Notes: generated from the letters alone by a model not told the origin. Positions 1 to 8,659 are shown, counted from the first letter of the stretch. The stretch: DNA of 64,000 bases from Streptomyces radicis (GCF_003626575.1 NZ_RBDY01000002.1:124001-188000); one strand, 5' to 3'. Program-made: numbers and translations.

Positions 1-154
1 ACATGGCCAGCTCGGCGCCCGTCGGGCGGCGGCCCAGGATCTCGCGGATCCTGGCGTACTCGTCCTCCTTGAGGCCCAACTCGGCCCAGGGCTGCGGGGC
101 TTCGGGGGTGACTTCGGCGTGCTTGACGGTGTCGACGCGGGCGTGCGCGCTCAT
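1..154 (-). CDS. purL: Phosphoribosylformylglycinamidine synthase II, N-terminal fragment (window edge)
   Basis: Only the first 51 codons are inside the window; the gene runs off the left edge. The visible residues ([11 protein letters not shown], then [15 protein letters not shown]) are the conserved N-terminus of actinobacterial small-type PurL, which needs PurQ and PurS to make the active FGAM synthase of purine step 4. The ATG at 154 overlaps the purQ stop as ATGA, so translation is probably coupled and the order is purS-purQ-purL. Function is certain from family and context; the catalytic domains cannot be checked here. Confidence 0.93.
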   Translation of the reverse strand, partial: MSAHARVDTVKHAEVTPEAPQPWAELGLKEDEYARIREILGRRPTGAELAM

Positions 155-837
155 CGGGCCACCAGCTCCCCGACGACCCCGACGACCGAGGTGAAGAAGC
201 CGAGCCCGTCCGTGCCGGGCCCCGTCAGGGACTCCACGGCGTGCTCGGGGTGCGGCATGAGGCCCACCACGTTCCCCTGGGGGTTGGTGATCCCGGCGAT
301 GTCGCGGCGGGATCCGTTGGGGTTCGCGTCCAGGTAGCGGAAGACCACGCGGCCCTCCGCCTCGAGCTCGTCGAGGGTGCGCTCGTCGGCGACGTACCCA
401 CCCTCGCCGTTCTTCAGGGGGACGGTGATCTCCTGGCCATCGGCGAACGCCCGGGTCCAGGCCGTCGCGGTGCTCTCGACGCGGAGGCGCTGGTCACGGC
501 AGATGAAGTGCAGGTGATCGTTCCGGGTGAGGGCGCCGGGGAGGAGATGGGATTCGCACAGGACCTGGAAGCCATTGCAGATCCCGAGGACCGGGAGACC
601 GGCGCGGGCCCCTTCGATGATCGTTTCCATGACGGGCGAGAAACGGGCGATCGCGCCGCAGCGGAGATAGTCCCCATAGGAGAATCCGCCGGGCAGGATC
701 ACCGCGTCGACCTGGTGAAGGTCTTTGTCGCCGTGCCAGAGCGCGACCGGCTCGGCCCCGGCGAGCTTTACCGCGCGCCGCGCGTCGCCGTCGTCAAGGG
801 AGCCGGGAAAGGTGACGACACCCACACGAGTGGTCAC
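151..837 (-). CDS. purQ: Phosphoribosylformylglycinamidine synthase I, glutaminase subunit
   Basis: 228-aa class I glutamine amidotransferase that hydrolyses glutamine and channels ammonia to PurL for FGAM formation. The nucleophile is Cys87 in GICNGFQ, and the His/Glu partners are in MPHPEHAVE (His196, Glu198). Length is normal for the stand-alone PurQ of the PurSQL complex. It overlaps purS upstream (stop 834, start 837) and purL downstream by 4 bp each, typical of tight stoichiometric coupling. No unusual residue is visible. Confidence 0.97.
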   Translation of the reverse strand: MTTRVGVVTFPGSLDDGDARRAVKLAGAEPVALWHGDKDLHQVDAVILPGGFSYGDYLRCGAIARFSPVMETIIEGARAGLPVLGICNGFQVLCESHLLPGALTRNDHLHFICRDQRLRVESTATAWTRAFADGQEITVPLKNGEGGYVADERTLDELEAEGRVVFRYLDANPNGSRRDIAGITNPQGNVVGLMPHPEHAVESLTGPGTDGLGFFTSVVGVVGELVAR

Positions 838-1109
838 AGCCGCTCCTCGGGACGGACATGAACGGGCTCCTCGACGCGGACGGTGAAGTCCTCGATCACG
901 GTGTTGGCGAGAAACGTCCTGGCCATCTCGCGGACGCGCTCGATGGCGGCCTCGTCCAGAGGGTCGGCCAGCTCCAACTCGAAACGCTTCCCCTGACGGA
1001 CGTCCGCGACGCCGTCGAAGCCGAGGCGGGGCAGGGCGCGCTGGACGGCCTGGCCCTGGGGGTCGAGGATCTCCGGCTTGAGCATGACGTCGACTACGAC
1101 GCGAGCCAC
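834..1109 (-). CDS. purS: Phosphoribosylformylglycinamidine synthase subunit PurS
   Basis: 91-aa small bridging subunit that joins PurQ to PurL. The sequence has the family pattern: an N-terminal strand [16 protein letters not shown], then [12 protein letters not shown], then the C-terminal [10 protein letters not shown]. The start is GTG at 1109 with GGGAG about 5 nt upstream. It is first in the purSQL operon, so the promoter should lie in 1110-1446, where a 16-bp palindrome sits about 70 bp upstream. Confidence 0.96.
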   Translation of the reverse strand: MARVVVDVMLKPEILDPQGQAVQRALPRLGFDGVADVRQGKRFELELADPLDEAAIERVREMARTFLANTVIEDFTVRVEEPVHVRPEERL

Positions 1110-1179
1110 TGGTACTCCCGGTGGTGATGCGGTGGTGGTGGTGCTTGACGCTGCACCGCTCAGCGTACCGGGACGGCGA

Positions 1180-1195
1180 ATCTACCCGGGTAGAT
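1180..1195. promoter_or_regulatory. Perfect 16-bp palindrome upstream of purSQL (candidate operator)
   Basis: ATCTACCCGGGTAGAT is a perfect inverted repeat 70-85 bp upstream of the purS start. Read leftward it contains TAGATT (1184-1179), a plausible -10 hexamer, so a bound dimer would block initiation. No clear -35 is visible. That a purine regulator binds it is inference; the symmetry and position are directly seen. Confidence 0.45.
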
Positions 1196-1279
1196 AGGGC
1201 GCTTCGGTCACGTTAAGGTATCGAGGGCGGAAACCCCTGCAAGGAAGCCCCGAGGAAAAGTAAGGTCCGCCTTGCGGGA

Positions 1280-1340
1280 TCTCGCGAGAGCGGGAATTCC
1301 GTTGCCGCGCATTCTCATGAGAGCGCGGAACAAATAAAAT
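1280..1340 (+). promoter_or_regulatory. Candidate lsr2-paralogue promoter with two 10-bp palindromes
   Basis: A -35/-10 pair TTCTCA (1312-1317) and TAAAAT (1335-1340) with 17-bp spacing matches sigma-HrdB-type promoters and predicts a leader of about 100 nt before the GTG at 1447. Two perfect palindromes, TCTCGCGAGA (1280-1289) and TCTCATGAGA (1313-1322), share the half-site TCTC/GAGA. Their centres are 33 bp apart, about three helical turns, and the second covers the -35. The rest of the 1110-1446 gap holds no gene. Confidence 0.45.
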
Positions 1341-1446
1341 GAAGCACAGTCGCGAACCAGGGAGCGTCAGCATCGCTGCGTGTGATTCGGCGGTCACCGG
1401 CTCGGGCACCGTCGGGCGGCGAGACTCCCGGAAGGACCGATATCCC

Positions 1447-1776
1447 GTGGCACAGCGTGTAGTGGTCACCCTCTCCGACGACATCGACGGGGGAGAAGCG
1501 TCGGAAACGGTTGCCTTCGGTCTCGACGGGAAAACGTATGAGATCGATCTCAGCTCGCACAACGCCGAGAAGCTGCGCACCGCGCTGGCCCCGTACGTGG
1601 AGGCCGGGCGGAAGCGGGCGCGGTCGGGGAAGGCGTTCCACCACACCGCCGTCGCCCCCGACCCCAAGGCGGTACGGGCCTGGGCCGAGTCGAACGGCTT
1701 CGGCGTCCCGGCCAGGGGGCGCATCCCCAAGAAGGTCTACGACGCGTTCAACGAGGCACACGCCGCCGTCCATTGA
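1447..1776 (+). CDS. Lsr2-family nucleoid-associated protein
   Basis: 109-aa H-NS-like xenogeneic silencer that bridges AT-rich DNA. The N-terminal dimerisation part begins AQRVVVTLSDDIDGGEA and carries the family pattern VAFGLDGKTYEIDLS. The C-terminal DNA-binding domain carries the AT-hook-like RGR (residues 90-92) in PARGRIPKKVYDAF. The GTG at 1447 is chosen because family members begin at this point and GGAAGGA lies 10 nt upstream; an in-frame ATG at 1339 would add 36 unrelated residues. Streptomycetes usually have two Lsr2 proteins, and this position beside purSQL suggests the minor LsrL-type paralogue rather than the main one (inference). Confidence 0.9.
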   Translation: MAQRVVVTLSDDIDGGEASETVAFGLDGKTYEIDLSSHNAEKLRTALAPYVEAGRKRARSGKAFHHTAVAPDPKAVRAWAESNGFGVPARGRIPKKVYDAFNEAHAAVH

Positions 1777-1850
1777 GCCGACTTGCCATGAACCCCGGTT
1801 GATCCGCTAGAGTCTGGAGCACGCCGAGGGGCGCAAGCCCCGGAAGCCAG

Positions 1851-1922
1851 GCGGGTGTAGTTCAGTAGCAGAACACCCTCTTTCCAAGAGGGAGGCGCAG
1901 TGTGCGATTCCTGTCACCCGCT
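1851..1922 (+). tRNA. tRNA-Gly (anticodon UCC)
   Basis: A full cloverleaf can be drawn. The acceptor stem is GCGGGTG/CACCCGC and the D-arm lies in GTTCAGTAGCAGAAC. The anticodon stem CCCTC/GAGGG holds loop TTTCCAA, giving anticodon TCC, and the T-loop is GTGCGATTCC. The 3' CCA is encoded directly after (1923-1925). It lies 75 bp downstream of the Lsr2 gene and 65 bp upstream of a second glycine tRNA. Confidence 0.93.
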
Positions 1923-1986
1923 CCAGCCACTTCCCCACCTCAGGGTGGGGCCCTCATCCTCGGGGTGGGGGTATAGTGAGCGTCGT

Positions 1987-2059
1987 GCGGACGTGGCTCA
2001 GTTGGTAGAGCATCACCTTGCCAAGGTGAGGGTCGCGAGTTCGAATCTCGTCGTCCGCT
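1987..2059 (+). tRNA. tRNA-Gly (anticodon GCC)
   Basis: The acceptor stem GCGGACG pairs with CGTCCGC. The anticodon stem TCACC/GGTGA holds loop TTGCCAA, so the anticodon is GCC. The T-arm GCGAGTTCGAATCTCGT is canonical. CCA is not encoded, unlike the neighbouring tRNA-Gly(UCC). The GCC isoacceptor reads the GGC codons that dominate this genome. Confidence 0.95.
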
Positions 2060-2064
2060 CATGT

Positions 2065-2094
2065 GAAGGGCCCGGTCTTCGGATCGGGCCCTTC
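2065..2094 (+). terminator. Hairpin terminator after the tRNA-Gly pair
   Basis: A perfect 10-bp stem, GAAGGGCCCG (2065-2074) with CGGGCCCTTC (2085-2094), and a 10-nt loop, starting 5 nt after the tRNA. There is no T-tract, as usual in this high-GC group. Confidence 0.75.
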
Positions 2095-2252
2095 GGCGTG
2101 TGTGGACTTCGCGTCGGAGTGGACTCCGCGTCGGAGGTCGACTTCGCGTCGGGGCTTGGGCGTTGAAGCTTTGGCCAGGACTGACATTTGTCATGTGAGG
2201 CCATGACGATCGGCACTACCGCCGGGGGGCGAGGGGCCCGACGCTTGATCAC

Positions 2253-3161
2253 ATGGACACGATGATCGACGTACGAGGCCTGCGGCGGCGTTACGGACCG
2301 CGGGGCGAGGGCGGATTCGATGCCGTCAGGGGGCTGGACTTCTCGGTGCGCGGGGGCGAGGTGTTCGCCCTCCTCGGGACGAACGGCGCGGGCAAGACCT
2401 CGACGGTCGAGGTGCTCGAAGGGCTGGCGCCGCCCACCGAGGGCACCGTGCGGGTGATGGGGCGCGACCCGTACCGCGAGCGGGCCGAAGTCCGGCGGCA
2501 CACCGGGGTGATGCTTCAGGAGGGCGGGTTCCCCTCGGATCTGACGGTCGCCGAGACGGCCAGGATGTGGGCGGACTCGCTCACCGCGGCGCGGCCCGTG
2601 GCCGAGGCGCTCGATCTTGTGGACCTCGGCCACCGGGCCACGGTGCGGGTCAAGCAGCTCTCCGGCGGCGAACGACGCCGTCTTGACCTGGCGTTGGCGC
2701 TGGCGGGGCGGCCGCGGGTGCTCTTCCTGGACGAGCCGACGACCGGCCTCGACCCCCAGGCGCGGCACACGACCTGGCAGTTGGTGCAGCAGCTGCGCGA
2801 CGAGGGCGCGACGATCCTGCTGACCACGCACTACCTGGAGGAGGCCGAGACGCTGGCCGACCGGCTGGCGATCATGCGCGCGGGGCAGATCGTGCTCGCG
2901 GGCACCCCGGGGGAGGTCACCGCGGCCCTGCCGTCCCGGATCCGCTTCACCCTGCCCGACGGGGTCGACCCGGCGGTGCTGCCGGTGGGCGGCGCCGTGG
3001 TGCGCGGGCAGGAGATCGAGTTCGAGACGCCCGATCTCCAGACGTCGCTGACGGACCTGCTGGTGTGGGCCAGGGACCGGCGGCTGGAGCTGGGCGGGAT
3101 CGACGCCCGCTCGGCCTCGTTGGAAGACGTGTTTCTCGCCGTGGCGGAGGAGGCCCGATGA
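2253..3161 (+). CDS. ABC-2 type exporter, ATP-binding protein
   Basis: 302-aa nucleotide-binding subunit. The Walker A is GTNGAGKTS (42-50), the signature LSGGERRR, the Walker B VLFLDEP, and the switch His lies in TTHYLEE. The long C-terminal part after about residue 215 is typical of DrrA/CcmA-like exporter ATPases. An ATG at 2262 (three codons later) is an equally possible start. Its stop overlaps the start of the permease gene, and a two-component pair follows, an arrangement common for exporters of lipids, antibiotics or membrane stressors. The substrate is unknown. Confidence 0.9.
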   Translation: MDTMIDVRGLRRRYGPRGEGGFDAVRGLDFSVRGGEVFALLGTNGAGKTSTVEVLEGLAPPTEGTVRVMGRDPYRERAEVRRHTGVMLQEGGFPSDLTVAETARMWADSLTAARPVAEALDLVDLGHRATVRVKQLSGGERRRLDLALALAGRPRVLFLDEPTTGLDPQARHTTWQLVQQLRDEGATILLTTHYLEEAETLADRLAIMRAGQIVLAGTPGEVTAALPSRIRFTLPDGVDPAVLPVGGAVVRGQEIEFETPDLQTSLTDLLVWARDRRLELGGIDARSASLEDVFLAVAEEAR

Positions 3162-3988
3162 GCGTGACCGGCGCCGAAGGCGCGACGAAGTCCGGGGGCC
3201 TCTGGTCGGTCTTGGGCCTGCCGAGCCCCAGCGCGTGGCGCAGGATGCGGGCGCTGGCCAGGGCGGAGCTGACGCTGCTCCTGCGGAATCGCACGGCGGT
3301 GTTCGTCTCGCTGGCGATGCCCGTGCTGATGATGGGGGCGACCTCGTCCACGGTGGGCGAGCTCGACCTCGAGGGCACGGGCTTCAGCGCGGGCGAGGTG
3401 GTGCTGACCGGCGGCCTGGGCATCGTGCTCGTCCTGGTCATCTACACCGGGCTGATACCGACGTATGTGGCCAGGCGCGAGGAGCGGACGCTCAAGCGGC
3501 TGCGGACCGGGGAGCTGACCGACGGCGAGATCCTCGTCGGCTCGGCCGCGCCCGCGGCGACGCTGGCCCTGGCGCAGTGCGTGATCCTGGTGGCGTGCGG
3601 GGTGCTGGCGTTCGACGTCTCGGCGCCCCGGTCCCTTCCCCTGCTGCTGGTCGGCATCGTGCTCGGCTTCGTGATGCTGACGGCCCTCGCGGCGGCGACC
3701 GCGGCGTTCACCAAGACCGTGGAGAGCGCGCAGATCACCTCGATGCCGCTCCTCATGGTGTCGCTCGTGGGCTCGGGCCTCATGGTCCCGCTCGAGGTCA
3801 TGCCGGACGCGATGGCGGCCGTGTGCCGCGTGTTTCCCGTGACGTCCCTGACCGAGCTGATGAGGGACGGCTGGCTCGGCGGTCTCGACGGGACGGAGCG
3901 GCTGCGCGCGCTGGTGGTCGCGGTGGCCTGGACGGCGTTCGCGGTGTTTGCTGTACGCCGGTGGTTCCGCTGGGAGCCACGGCACTGA
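3158..3988 (+). CDS. ABC-2 type exporter, permease protein
   Basis: 276-aa membrane subunit with about six hydrophobic segments. The first, after a basic stretch (RAELTLLLRNRTAVFVSLAMP), is the usual ABC-2 N-terminal anchor; the last ends before VRRWFRWEPRH. The motif REERTLKRLRTGELT in the cytoplasmic loop is shared by this family. The ATG at 3158 is chosen because it overlaps the ATPase stop as ATGA and begins a sensible N-terminus. It pairs with the preceding ATPase. Confidence 0.9.
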   Translation: MSVTGAEGATKSGGLWSVLGLPSPSAWRRMRALARAELTLLLRNRTAVFVSLAMPVLMMGATSSTVGELDLEGTGFSAGEVVLTGGLGIVLVLVIYTGLIPTYVARREERTLKRLRTGELTDGEILVGSAAPAATLALAQCVILVACGVLAFDVSAPRSLPLLLVGIVLGFVMLTALAAATAAFTKTVESAQITSMPLLMVSLVGSGLMVPLEVMPDAMAAVCRVFPVTSLTELMRDGWLGGLDGTERLRALVVAVAWTAFAVFAVRRWFRWEPRH

Positions 3989-4002
3989 CGAGGAGAGGAC
4001 CC

Positions 4003-5274
4003 ATGCGGGGGTTCGGCTGGCTGGGGCGGCTGCGCGGCGCGAGCCAGCAGCGGAGGATCCACCAGTACTTCCGGTACTCGCTCGACGCCATCTGCGTGAC
4101 CGAGCTGGTCGTGATCCTCGCGGTGGTGGGTGTCACGGCGGAGGACAGCAGCGCCTTCGCCTTCATCCCGATCACCGTGGTCGCCCTGGCCAAGGCCGTG
4201 GTGGCACTGCGGCTGACCAGGGCGGGCCTCGCCCACTACCTGGGGGCGGCGGAGCGCCCCGACCGGCTGCTGACGGTCCTGTGCGCGCTGACGCTCGCGA
4301 CGGTGGCCGGCACGGCGGTGGCCATCGCCACCGGGGCGCTCTCCCCCGGCTCGCACCTGATCATCTCCTATGCCGCCGGGTATGCCTGTAGCCCGGTGCT
4401 GCTGGCGCTGCCGCTGCGGCAGGCGATCGGCCTGAGCGGGGGCCTGGTGGCGTCGGCGGCGGTGGCCACGCTGATCGCCGGGGGCCGGGGCGGCCTCCAG
4501 CTGGGGACGGTGGTCGCGGCGGCGCTGATCGCCGTGCTGCTGGGGTTCACGGCCCGCACCTCGGCCTGGATGCTGCGGGTGGTGGACAGGCTGGACTCGG
4601 CGCGCGAGACGGAGACGCGGCTCGCGGTGGCGGAGGAGCGGCTGCGCTTCGGGCGTGACCTCCACGACATCCTCGGCCGAAACCTCTCGGTGATCGCGCT
4701 CAAGAGCGAGCTGGCCGCGCAGCTGGCCCAGCGGGACGTGACGGCGGCGACGGCCCAGATGACCGAGGTCCAGGAGATCGCGCGGGACTCGCAGCGGGAG
4801 ATCAGGGAAGTGGTGCGCGGCTATCGCGAGGTGGACCTGCACGCGGAGCTGGCCGGGGCGCGGGGGGTGCTCGAGGCGGCGGGGATCCGCTGCCGGATCG
4901 AGCACATGAACGCCTCGGAGGACTCGGGCGCGCTGCCCGCACGGGTGCAGTCCACGCTGGGCTGGGTGGTCAGGGAGGGCACGACGAACGTCCTCAGGCA
5001 CGCCGACGCCACGCAGTGCACGGTGCGGGTGCGCAGGACCGCGCGCGGCGAGGCGATCCTCGACATGGTGAACGACGGGGTGCGCGGCGGTCGTTCGGCG
5101 CCGGGGGAGGGCGACGGGGACGGGCGGGGAGACGGCGACGGTGCCGGGGGCACGGGCCTCGCCGGGCTGCGGGAGCGGCTCGCGGCGCTCGGCGGCTCGT
5201 TGACCGCGCGGGCTGAGGACGACACATGGCGCCTGGTCGCGCGGGTGCCGATGAAGGGGACGGCGGAGTCATGA
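4003..5274 (+). CDS. Sensor histidine kinase, DesK/NarL-partner type (HisKA_3)
   Basis: 423 aa. The N-terminal half holds about five hydrophobic segments (roughly 33-60, 92-110, 116-160, 165-185), so the sensor is intramembrane with little extracytoplasmic sequence. The dimerisation/phosphoacceptor helix has His221 in RFGRDLHDILGRN. The ATPase domain starts at about 320 with WVVREGTTNVLRHA and ends with the G-box GTGLAGLRERL. A Gly/Asp-rich insert (GEGDGDGRGDGDGAGG) sits in the ATP lid. A GAGGAGAGG ribosome site precedes the ATG. This architecture is like the membrane-fluidity sensor DesK; the adjacent exporter makes membrane or drug stress a likely signal (inference). Confidence 0.92.
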   Translation: MRGFGWLGRLRGASQQRRIHQYFRYSLDAICVTELVVILAVVGVTAEDSSAFAFIPITVVALAKAVVALRLTRAGLAHYLGAAERPDRLLTVLCALTLATVAGTAVAIATGALSPGSHLIISYAAGYACSPVLLALPLRQAIGLSGGLVASAAVATLIAGGRGGLQLGTVVAAALIAVLLGFTARTSAWMLRVVDRLDSARETETRLAVAEERLRFGRDLHDILGRNLSVIALKSELAAQLAQRDVTAATAQMTEVQEIARDSQREIREVVRGYREVDLHAELAGARGVLEAAGIRCRIEHMNASEDSGALPARVQSTLGWVVREGTTNVLRHADATQCTVRVRRTARGEAILDMVNDGVRGGRSAPGEGDGDGRGDGDGAGGTGLAGLRERLAALGGSLTARAEDDTWRLVARVPMKGTAES

Positions 5275-5882
5275 CGGCGATCCGGGTGCTGCTCGCCGAC
5301 GACGAGCACCTCATCAGAGGGGCCCTGGCCGCGCTGCTCGCGCTCGAGGACGACCTGGCGGTGGTCGCTGAGGCGGCCTCGGGGCCCGAGGCGCTGTCGA
5401 TGGCCAGGGCGCACCGGCCCGATGTGGCGGTGCTCGACCTCCAGATGCCGGGCGGCGACGGCGTCTCGGTCGCGGAGGCGCTGCGCAGGGAGCTGCCGGG
5501 CTGCGCGACGATGATCGTCACCGGGCACGGGCGGGCCGGGCACCTGAAGCGGGCCCTCGCGGCCGGGGTGCGGGGGTTCCTGCCGAAGACGGTGTCGGCG
5601 CAGCGGCTGGCCGAGGTGATCCGTACGGTGCACGGGGGCCACCGTTACATCGACCCCGAGCTCGCGGCCGACGCGATCAGCGCGGGCGACTCGCCCCTGA
5701 CGGCGCGTGAGGCGGAGCTGCTGGAGATGGCGGAGGACGGGGCGCCGATCAACGAGATCGCCGCGCGCGCTGGCCTGGCCGCCGGGACCGTACGGAACTA
5801 TCTCTCGTCGGCGGCGGCCAAGCTGGGTGCCGAGAATCGCCACACGGCGGCGCGGATGGCGCGCGAGCGCGGGTGGCTCTAG
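5271..5882 (+). CDS. Response regulator, NarL/DesR type
   Basis: 203-aa receiver plus LuxR-type HTH. The acidic pocket is Asp10/Asp11, the phosphoacceptor Asp56 (VAVLDLQMP) and the conserved Lys106 (GFLPKT). The output HTH (about 140-200) contains SPLTAREAELLEMA and AAGTVRNYLSSAAAKLGAENR. Its ATG at 5271 overlaps the kinase stop (ATGA), so kinase and regulator are co-translated. It most likely autoregulates the upstream exporter operon. The gene ends 112 bp before the convergent purC. Confidence 0.94.
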   Translation: MTAIRVLLADDEHLIRGALAALLALEDDLAVVAEAASGPEALSMARAHRPDVAVLDLQMPGGDGVSVAEALRRELPGCATMIVTGHGRAGHLKRALAAGVRGFLPKTVSAQRLAEVIRTVHGGHRYIDPELAADAISAGDSPLTAREAELLEMAEDGAPINEIAARAGLAAGTVRNYLSSAAAKLGAENRHTAARMARERGWL

Positions 5883-5994
5883 GCCAGGTCCGTCCTGGCG
5901 GCGTGCGGCAGCGTGTACGAGGGCTGAGGACACTACCGTCGACTGGACGTCGGCGCCTTCGGGGGTGTGCGCGGGTGCTCGGGGCGCCCGCGGC

Positions 5995-6909
5995 TCAGGA
6001 CCAGTCGGTACCGGTCAGCAGGCGGTACGCCTCCTCGTACCGGGCGCGGGTCTGGGCGACGACGTCCGTGGGGAGGGGCGGCGGCGGGGTGTCGGACGCG
6101 CGGTCCCACCGCGCGGCCCCTGACGTCAGCCAGTCGCGGATGTACTGCTTGTCGTAGGGCTTCTGGGGTCGCCCTGGCCGCCACTCGTCCGCGCGCCAGA
6201 AGCGGGAGGAGTCGGGGGTCAGCACCTCGTCGGCCAGGATCAGCGGGTCGCCCGCGGCGGCCCCGGGGACCCTGCCGAACTCGAACTTCGTGTCGGCCAG
6301 CACGATCCCGCGCTCCCGCGCGATGTCGCGCGCGCGGCCGTACAGGCTCAGGGTGGCCTGCCGCAGCTGGGTGGCCGTCTCGCTGCCGACCTGGCGGGCG
6401 ACCTCCTCGTAGCTGACGTTCTCGTCGTGGTCGCCGACGGCCGCCTTGGTGGCGGGGGTGAAGATCGGCCCGGGCAGCTCGGAGCCGTCGACCAGGCCCT
6501 CGGGGAGGGCCAGGCCGCAGACGGTGCGGTCGCGCTCGTACTCGACGAGGCCCGAGCCCGTCAGATAGCCACGGGCCACGGCCTCCACCGGGATCATCGA
6601 CAGCGGGCGGCAGATCATCGTGCGGCCCGCCCAGTCGTCGGGGGCGCCCGACGGCGGCTCGGTGCCGATCACATGGTGCGCCGTGAGGTCGGCCAGCTGG
6701 TCGAACCACCACAGCGAGAGCCGCGTCAGGATCTTCCCCTTCTCGGGGATCGGCGTGGCCAGGACCCAGTCGAACGCGGAGACCCGGTCGCTCGCGACCA
6801 TCACCAGGTCGCCCGACTCGGTGCGGTAGAGGTCGCGGACCTTCCCGGTGTGGAGATGGGTGAGCCCCGGCACCCGGATGGGCTCCGGCTTGTCGACGAA
6901 TCCTGGCAC
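5995..6909 (-). CDS. purC: Phosphoribosylaminoimidazole-succinocarboxamide (SAICAR) synthase
   Basis: 304 aa, a normal length for the actinobacterial/yeast-type enzyme, which joins CAIR and aspartate with ATP in purine synthesis. Diagnostic segments are HTGKVRDLY near the N-terminus, SDRVSAFDWVL, the aspartate-site loop VEAVARGYLTGSGL, and the ADTKFEFG segment that coordinates magnesium. It is monocistronic, converges with the response regulator, and is followed upstream by a DMFase-like gene on the same strand after 62 bp. Confidence 0.97.
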   Translation of the reverse strand: MPGFVDKPEPIRVPGLTHLHTGKVRDLYRTESGDLVMVASDRVSAFDWVLATPIPEKGKILTRLSLWWFDQLADLTAHHVIGTEPPSGAPDDWAGRTMICRPLSMIPVEAVARGYLTGSGLVEYERDRTVCGLALPEGLVDGSELPGPIFTPATKAAVGDHDENVSYEEVARQVGSETATQLRQATLSLYGRARDIARERGIVLADTKFEFGRVPGAAAGDPLILADEVLTPDSSRFWRADEWRPGRPQKPYDKQYIRDWLTSGAARWDRASDTPPPPLPTDVVAQTRARYEEAYRLLTGTDWS

Positions 6910-6971
6910 CGTTGGCCTCCCGGTCGTTCGAGGGGCGCGGTGGCGCCCCGGCCCATTCTCGCGCAGCGGCG

Positions 6972-8474
6972 TCAGGGGCCAGGGGCGGGGCTCAGGCCCG
7001 ATCGGGGCGACAGGGCCTCGTCACGTTTGCAGATGCGGTCCATGAGGTTCGCCGTTGCCTTCTGCACACGCGGGTCGACGTGCCCGGGGCGGCTGAGCGC
7101 GGGCGTCCAGGCGAAGGTGCCCGAGGCGAAGACCCACGCGCCGCTCGGCGCCCGGTACAGCGAGGTCTCCTGGTGGCGGCGGGCGCCCGACGCGTCGCGG
7201 TACGGGGAGTGCGCCAGCAGGATGCGGCTGGTGCACTCGGGCAGCCCGGTCCTCGGGAAGTAACGGTCCGCCTCCCCCGCCACAAGGCCCGGCAGCTCGT
7301 CGCCCTCGTGGGCGCCGGTGGACTCCCACAGCCAGTGGTCGGCGTTGCGCACCACGAGCGGGTGCGGGTGCGGCACCGCGCCCGTGTACTGGATGCCGAG
7401 CAGCTGCTGCTCGGGACGGCCGAGCTCGCGCCAGAGCGGGGCGCGCCCTGGGCCCTGCCGCTTGCGGCAGCTCAGCAGCCGATCCTCGTCGCCGGAGGGC
7501 AGCGCGGCCAGGGTGACCTGCCAGTACATGGTGTTCGCCGACAGGAACACCAGCGACGTGCCGCCGTCACGGGCCTCCTCGACCGCGCGCCGCATGGGCG
7601 CCGACCAGTACTCGTCATGGCCGGAGAACACCAGCGCGCGGTAGCGCCCCGGGTCCACGCGCCCGGCGTGCAGGTCGCGGGCGGTGGCGTAGCCGACGTC
7701 GTAGCCGAAGCGTTCGGCCCACCGGATGAAGTCGTACGCGTGCCCGGCGTGCAGCGGCAGGCCCGAGCCCGCGTACGGCCGGTCGAAGGACACCGTGATC
7801 GCCGCGTCCTGCTCGCCGAGCAGCCGCCCCGCGCCGTCCCACGCGTGGTAGAGGCTGGCACCGCCGCTGCCGTCCTCGGGGAAGAGGTTGTACGCCTGCC
7901 ATGTGACGTCGGGCAGGACGAGCAGCAGGTCGGCGGGCCTGTCGTCGCGCACGGCGAACGGCACGTGCGAGCGGAACGCGCCGTCCGCCGTGGTCAGCAC
8001 CGCGACATACGCGCCGGGCAGCCAGTCGGTGGGGACCTGGAGGCGCCAGGACAGCCACCAGTGGTGGCACGAGACGGTGCGGCCCGCGGCCAGCGGGGGA
8101 GGCTGGCGGATGCCCATGAGCTTGGGGCTGCTCAGCAGCAGCCTGGCGCCCTCGTCGCCGAAGTACCCGATGCGGTAGATGTCGATGGTGAACTCGCGCG
8201 GCGGGTCCACCGTCACCCGGAAGTCGAGGGGCTGCCCCGGGGCGACCACGGCCTCGGTGACGAAGCCCTTGATCTGGCAGCCGACGTCGTCGGCGGCGCG
8301 CAGCGTGGTCGGCGCCCCGCGGTCACGGCCCGGCAGGAGGACCTGGTCCGCGCCCCGCAGATGGCCGTCGCCCGCTCTGACCCAGGGCACCGGCCCCTGC
8401 CCGAACGGATCCGAGACCGCGTGCGTGAGCGCGCCCGCCTCCCAGCGCCGGATGTGCTCCGTGCTCTTGTCCAA
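6972..8474 (-). CDS. N,N-dimethylformamidase-like large-subunit protein
   Basis: About 500 aa, similar to the C-terminal domain of DMFase beta subunits found widely in streptomycetes beside purC. It has a beta-rich N-terminal half (FTIDIYRIGYFGDEGARLL, LQVPTDWLPGAYVAVL) and a glutamine-amidotransferase-like half (DVGYATARDLH, YRALVFSGHDEYWS, VFLSANTMYWQV). The usual cysteine nucleophile is not obvious, and GHDEYWS occupies the elbow. The TTG at 8474 is preferred: GGGAGGGG lies just upstream and homologues begin near EHIRRWEAGAL; an in-frame ATG at 8522 would add 16 residues. No signal peptide is evident. The physiological substrate is unknown. Confidence 0.72.
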   Translation of the reverse strand: MDKSTEHIRRWEAGALTHAVSDPFGQGPVPWVRAGDGHLRGADQVLLPGRDRGAPTTLRAADDVGCQIKGFVTEAVVAPGQPLDFRVTVDPPREFTIDIYRIGYFGDEGARLLLSSPKLMGIRQPPPLAAGRTVSCHHWWLSWRLQVPTDWLPGAYVAVLTTADGAFRSHVPFAVRDDRPADLLLVLPDVTWQAYNLFPEDGSGGASLYHAWDGAGRLLGEQDAAITVSFDRPYAGSGLPLHAGHAYDFIRWAERFGYDVGYATARDLHAGRVDPGRYRALVFSGHDEYWSAPMRRAVEEARDGGTSLVFLSANTMYWQVTLAALPSGDEDRLLSCRKRQGPGRAPLWRELGRPEQQLLGIQYTGAVPHPHPLVVRNADHWLWESTGAHEGDELPGLVAGEADRYFPRTGLPECTSRILLAHSPYRDASGARRHQETSLYRAPSGAWVFASGTFAWTPALSRPGHVDPRVQKATANLMDRICKRDEALSPRSGLSPAPGP

Positions 8475-8659
8475 GCTCCCCTCCCTGCGCCTGACGGACG
8501 GGCAGTGCCGGTCCCAGCACATCACATCCCGCGAGCGAACGGTCACCAGTCGTCGCACCGTCAACCGTTGGCGATGGCCCGATGGTGGCGCCGGGGGCGG
8601 GGAGTGTCGAGCCCCCGCGAGGGGGACGCGTCGCGCGATCCGGGCGGGCGGCGGCCGCC

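Noticed and set aside
1339..1446. Longer N-terminus for the Lsr2-type protein
   Set aside because: The 36 extra residues match nothing in the family and a proper ribosome site serves GTG 1447.
1851..2059. tRNA-Gly pair as an attachment site for an integrated element
   Set aside because: No integrase gene nearby and no second copy of the tRNA 3' end in the window; the flanking genes are core.
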